A stretch of 64,000 nt of DNA from Parvularia atlantis (taxonomy: Eukaryota > Opisthokonta > Rotosphaerida). The position numbers and the translations under genes are program-made. The stretch is taken from positions 28,574 through 92,573 of the forward strand of contig CALSCO010000787.1 of NCBI GenBank assembly GCA_943704415.1, given 5' to 3'. The notes beneath the pieces are model-generated. The model worked only from the letters and a program-made list of their open reading frames with translations. It ran no database searches and was not told the origin of the DNA. Positions 59,731-64,000 of this stretch are shown here, one piece after another (position 1 is the first letter of the stretch; each line of letters begins with the position of its first letter).

Positions 59731-61203
59731 ATGCGCGCGATCAGCGATGGGCCAACCGTCAACAACAACAACAGCGACGTCGAGCCGCTCGCGTACTGCG
59801 ACTGGATCGTCAACGTGAACGGGTGCCCCGACAGCGGCGTGCACCGCGCGTTCAAGATCGCGTCGCTGGCGCTGTCGGCCGTGGCCGTGCTGCTGTCGGC
59901 CGCGTACCTGCTGCTGCGGCGCGCCACGGGCCAGCGCTTCTGGTACCGCTACGGGCCGGGCGCCATCGACGGCTCGTTCGCGCTCATCTGCGTCTCGTTC
60001 GTCTGTGCGTCGCCGTACTGCCGCTGCTGATCGCTGCTGCGGCTGATCGGGCGGCGGCTGCAGTCCGTACCGTCGACGCCGCGCTCATCAGCTTCGACGC
60101 GTACCCCAACTACGTCGCGCGCTACGTCGTGAGCGAGCTCGGCTGGATCATCGTCTTCCACGCGCTCGTCTACTTCCTCTTCGCGATGTGCGGCGCGCTG
60201 TGTGCGTGCGGACGGCGCGGCTCACGTGCGCGGCATCGACAGCGTCCACTCGATCCCGAACGCGTACCTTGACGTGCGCGGCCGCATGCGCAACACGCTG
60301 CTCCCGCCGCGGTGGCTCTTGTGCGGCTGCGCGTGGACGGTGCGCGGCTCACGTGCGCGTGCTGATCGCGCTCGCGACGCGCGCAGCCTCGCCGTGTGCC
60401 TGTTCGAGGTCGTCGGGTCGCTCGTGGCCAACGAGGTGCTGTGCGTGCTCTCGGGCATCTACTTTGAGCGCGGCGGGCTGGGCGCGGTCGTCGACATCAA
60501 CGTGGTGCGCGTCGTGGGCTGCACGGCCGAGGGGCGCCCGTTCACGGGGGCCGTGCAACAGGCGCACTTCACGTGCTGGGCCGTGTTTGTCGGGGTCATG
60601 GCCGTCGCGTTCTGGTTCTACTGCTCGCGCCTCATCATCATCATCCGCGACAACTACGTCAACGCCGGGCGGGCGCAGAGCGAGACGATGAAGCGGTCAA
60701 TCCAGCGTGTGCGTGGCGCATGCTTGGCAGGTGGGCACGCACTTGAACCTCATACGCGCGCAGCTCAAGATGATCATCTTTACCGTCGCGCCGGGCCTCG
60801 TCATCTTCGCGCTCGGCCTGATCATGCTCGCGGCGTTCCGCGTCAAGATCTTCCTCAACCTCGGCGCGTCGCTCTTCTTCTCGTTCAACTGGAACATGCT
60901 CACGCAGCTGCTCGCCATCGTCGCCACGCCGGTCCTCATCTACATGTACGCAGCGCACGGCCACGCGCACGCGCTGTGCTCGCGCTCGTGCTTATGCTCA
61001 CACGCGCCGCCAGTGAGCTGTACGGCGAGACAGAGGAGACGGAGAAGACCGGCAGCTCGCACGACAAGCGCCGTGGCACCAGCTCGCGCGTCAAGAGCGA
61101 TGAGAGCAACGAGCCGAGCGCCATGCTGCGCGACGCGCTCGTGTCGCTCTCCGAGATGGACGCGCACCACCAGCCCTTGTCTTTGCGAGTGCTGGACCTG
61201 TAA
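59699..61203 (+). CDS. 7TM membrane protein, tandem paralogue 3
   Basis: Preferred start 59699: MASE, then a 61-nt GTGCG...CAACAG intron to SDVEPLAYCDWIVNVNGC, matching paralogue 1, where an intron also precedes the C-x-W exon. An unspliced alternative is ATG 59731. TM1 is IASLALSAVAVLLSAAYLLL, then RRATGQR and GPGAIDGSFALICVSFV (TM2), YVVSELGWIIVFHALVYFLF (TM3), loop SIPNAYLDVRGRMRNTLLPP, FEVVGSLVANEVLCVLSGIY, AHFTCWAVFVGVMAVAFWFY, MIIFTVAPGLVIFALGLIML and LTQLLAIVATPVLIYMY. The tail ends LRDALVSLSEMDAHHQPLSL then RVLDL at 61203. Converges on AIF with 91 bp between stops. Confidence 0.75.
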
Positions 61204-61294
61204 CTTTTCCTCGCAACGCATCGACAAATATCAGCACCGCACACACCGAAAAGGAGGGAGCGAGAGCATGGGGCAGGGCAGGGCGCGCGGCCGT

Positions 61295-63967
61295 TCAGCG
61301 GTTCGGGCTGCCCTTGAGCCGCAGGAAGTCCTCGGGCATCGTCTTGGCGTCGACCATGAGCGTGCGGCGCACCTTGAACGGGTTGCGCGAGCCGTTTTTG
61401 CTGCTCACGTTGGGTCAGCGCGGTGCGAGCGGGTGCAGCGCCAAACGGACGCACCGCGGCTCCTTGCCGTGCACGACATCGCGCACGACGCTGCGCGCGT
61501 TGACGTGCTTGATCGTCGTCGCCTCGAAACGCGCGTGCGGGATCAGGTCGCGCAGCTCGGCCTCGACGTTCTCGACGCCCGTGTAGTCGACCTGCCGGCC
61601 GCGCCCGCTCTCAGCCGCCGCACAAGCGCACTCGCTCGCATGCGCCGCGCACCTGGTCGTAGAGCACCTCGCGCGCCATGTCGATCGGGTTGTCGTGGCC
61701 CTCGACCGCGTCGATGTTGACGAGCATGACGCCGACGATGAAGCCATTGTTGAGGTAGTAGATCACGCCCTGCGCACCCCGGCGCCGCCGGCCCGTCATC
61801 AAGCAGTGCTAGCCGCGCACAGCAGACACTGCACACACGCACCCGGTCGTACTTGCTGATCGAGTCGTCCAAGGCCGGGCGCCGGCGCGACGCGTCCCAG
61901 ATGCCGATCGTCTCGCAGCGCGCGTCAACCACGCCGACCGTCTCGATGCGCAGGCCGAGCGCGCGCATGTCGACGCGGTTGGCCGGCAGGTGGTAGTACG
62001 GCCAGTGCTCTGCGGTGCACGGGCGATCAGCAGCAGAGCACCACCACAGGCGCTACGTCCGCACCGCCGAGCATGTTGTGCGCCGCGATCACGCCCGAGG
62101 CCACGGCGTGGTCGTAGTTTTGGTCGCGGCGGCGGCCGAGCACGACGTTCGGGTAACTGCGGCCCCGCGCGTCAGCACCATCGGCTCACAGCTGTGCGCG
62201 CACCTGATCACGTCGCCGCCCGCGTAGATGTCCGTGCACGCCGACAGCTCCTGGTTGACGACGATGCCGCCGTTGTTCTCGTCGATCTCTGCCCGGCGGC
62301 GTCAGCACCACGCGTCCAAGTCACGCTCGGCAAGCGCACCGAGACCGGCGTCCGCGGCCAGCTCGACGTTGGCGTTGACCGTCGTGGGCGCGTACACGAC
62401 GAGGTCGCTCTTGAGGTACGACTGTGCACGCACGCGCGTCGGCGGCTCATCGTCGTCTTCAGCTGTCGCACCTTCTCCCACGAGTCAATTTCGACGTAGA
62501 CCTGCTCGGGCGCCTCGGGCACCGTGTCGACCTTGCTCACGAGGCTGAAGTTTTTTTGCGCGATGCCGAGCGAGCGCAGGCGCGCGGTGATGTAGGCGCG
62601 GAAGTACTCTGCGGCACGCGCGGCCGATCAGCAGAGCGCGCCTTCGCACGGCGCACGCACCCGGCAGCAGCTTGTACATCACGCCCGGCTCGGCATAGAT
62701 CTGCGTGATGGCCACGTCGTGCTTGTCGCGGTTGCGCTGGAAGATCTCGAGCGCGGCCTCGACACCAAACGTGCCACCGCCGACGACCTGTGCTGCGCTC
62801 AGCACCGCCGCCTGCGCGCGGCGCGCAGGACGGGCCGCACAGCAATGTTCTTGACCTTGCCCGACGAGATGATCTTGTCGAGGCGCTCGAGGTCGTTGAG
62901 CGTGCGCAGGTCTGCCGCGCTTTCAGCGATCACGCGTGCAGCACACGTGAGCAGTGCGACGCACTGAACAGCCGCTCGCACGCCTTCTCGTTCGTGCACG
63001 GGAGGTTCTCGGTGGGCATGCCTCCTGGTGCGGGCGCGGTGAGCATGCGCGCCGCACACAGACCCATGCAGGCAACGCACCAGTGCCGATGAAGAGCTTG
63101 CCGTACGAGAAGATGCGCCCGTCGCTCAGCTGAATCAGCTTGCTGTGCACGTCCAGCTTGGACACGGCCGGACCGAGGATGACGGTCGTGTTGGGCGCGG
63201 TGTCGAGGCGGCGCAGCTGCTCCTTGTTCTCTTGCGACGTGACGACGGCGTTGATCCGCGTCGCCCGCTCCTCGGCCACGAGCAGCACCTTGCTGCGCGC
63301 GAAGGCCTTGCTCAGCGTCGACAGCTGCCCGTTGATCGTGTCGAGGCACGCGCGCGCGGCCTGGCCGGCGCCAACGATGACGTGCTGCGTCGGTGCGGAT
63401 GACGTGAGATGTGCGAACGCCAGCGGCAGCACGCACGTCGTAGTGCTCGGGCGTGTGCGGCGGCTTGATGCGCGAGCGGCTGTTGTCGACGCCGACGTGG
63501 TACCACTTGGGGCTGCGATGAGCGTCAACAAAAACGACGCCGAGAGACCACGGGGGTGCCGCACTAGTCGCCCGTGGCCTTGTTGATCTTGAAGCGCGTG
63601 AGCGGCGTCACGCCGGCCGCGTCCTTGGCGGCCGCATCGGCGTGCAGCTGGTGGTCGACCCACTTGGCGACGAGCGTCTGCGGACGGGCGACGTCAGCAT
63701 CGGCAAACGGCAGACACTCGACGGCGCGCACCGCAGCGACGACGCCCCCGACGGCTGCGGCGGCCAGAGCGGCGCTGGGACGCCTGCGACGCGCGCGCAC
63801 GTCAGACACCTCACACAGCACGTCCACAGCCGACGCGCGCACCACGGCTGCTGCTGCTGCTGCTGCTGTTGCTGTTGCTGTGCGGCCGCGGAAGTTGCTG
63901 CGAAGCGGCGCGGGAGATGCTGCACGGCGAGGGCCGTGCGCGGCGCGGCGGCGCGTCCGAGCAGCAT
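61295..63967 (-). CDS. AIFM1: Apoptosis-inducing-factor-like mitochondrial flavoprotein
   Basis: FAD/NAD-dependent oxidoreductase of the mitochondrial intermembrane space. Starts MLLGRAAAPRTALAVQHLPR at 63967; RRFAATSAAAQ then 11 Gln form a presequence-like leader. After an Ala-rich stretch, exons read WVDHQLHADAAAKDAAGVTP and PKWYHVGVDNSRSRIKPPHT. The FAD fold is HVIVGAGQAARACLDTINGQ; VLLVAEERATRINA, LIQLSDGRIFSYGKLFIGTG and LNDLERLDKIISSGKVKNIA follow, then the NAD fold VVGGGTFGVEAALEIFQRNR and the second FAD-binding strand DENNGGIVVNQELSACTDIY. The AIF-specific C-terminal domain shows YHYLPANRVDMRALGL, IGIWDASRRRPALDDSISKY and YLNNGFIVGVMLVNIDAVEG. It ends DFLRLKGSPNR at 61295. About ten introns. 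Only 33 bp of upstream sequence are in the window. Confidence 0.9.
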
Positions 63968-64000
63968 GGGGCGGGGGCGGGTCTGGCGGGGGGGCTTGGC

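Overview
The window is nuclear DNA of a unicellular eukaryote with a very GC-rich, compact genome. Evidence: genes broken by short introns (about 36-76 nt) with a GTGCG-type donor and a CTGAC/CTCAC/CTAAC branch motif just before CAG; several mitochondrial proteins with N-terminal presequences; and eukaryote-only families (UBE2K, JMJD6, SYF2, MAGE/NSE3, PHD-finger protein, mitoferrin, TMEM94). No plastid gene is seen. The mix (GH25 muramidase, TMEM94, JMJD6, MAGE, malonyl-CoA decarboxylase, proline-tRNA ligase with an N-terminal editing domain) would suit an amoebozoan or another heterotrophic protist, but the sequence does not settle the lineage.

I support 34 protein genes plus one short RING-finger gene or remnant. 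They mostly alternate in strand, with convergent gaps of about 35-155 bp and divergent gaps of 38-570 bp. Left to right: class-3 lipase-like (-, cut by the left edge), small secreted protein (-), malonyl-CoA decarboxylase (+), prolyl-tRNA synthetase (-), coiled-coil/polyproline protein (+), mitoferrin-like carrier (-), monoacylglycerol-lipase-like hydrolase (+), GH13 alpha-glucosidase (-), UBE2K (+), PH-like protein (-), double-PHD protein (+), Rieske oxygenase (-), a divergent pair of small secreted paralogues, JMJD6 (-), citrate synthase, BCKDHB, TXNDC17-like and COQ8 (four in a row on +), GT14 glycosyltransferase (-), 2OG-Fe(II) oxygenase (-), TMEM94 (+), F-box protein (+), secreted protein (-), PRPP synthetase (+), DUF5522-like protein (-), vWA protein (-), MAGE/NSE3 (+), SYF2 (-), GH25 muramidase (-), three tandem 7TM paralogues (+) and AIF-like flavoprotein (-, starting 34 bp from the right edge).

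The content is mainly housekeeping: mitochondrial and acyl-CoA metabolism (MLYCD, citrate synthase, BCKDHB, COQ8, AIF, mitoferrin), translation and nucleotide supply (ProRS, PRPS), and chromatin, splicing and ubiquitin functions (PHD, JMJD6, SYF2, MAGE, UBE2K, F-box). A second layer is lineage-specific: small secreted proteins, a lysozyme with cysteine modules, and the 7TM cluster. The most unusual items are the 7TM cluster with the RING piece between its members, repeat arrays at divergent promoters (including eight CATGGCCG blocks and a 15-bp motif shared by two promoters), the lipase GHSVS serine motif, and several apparent one-base frame breaks, mostly at short homopolymers, that suggest assembly errors or pseudogenes. 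No tRNA, rRNA, mobile element or CRISPR array was recognised. Exon boundaries were read by eye, so outer coordinates are firmer than internal ones.
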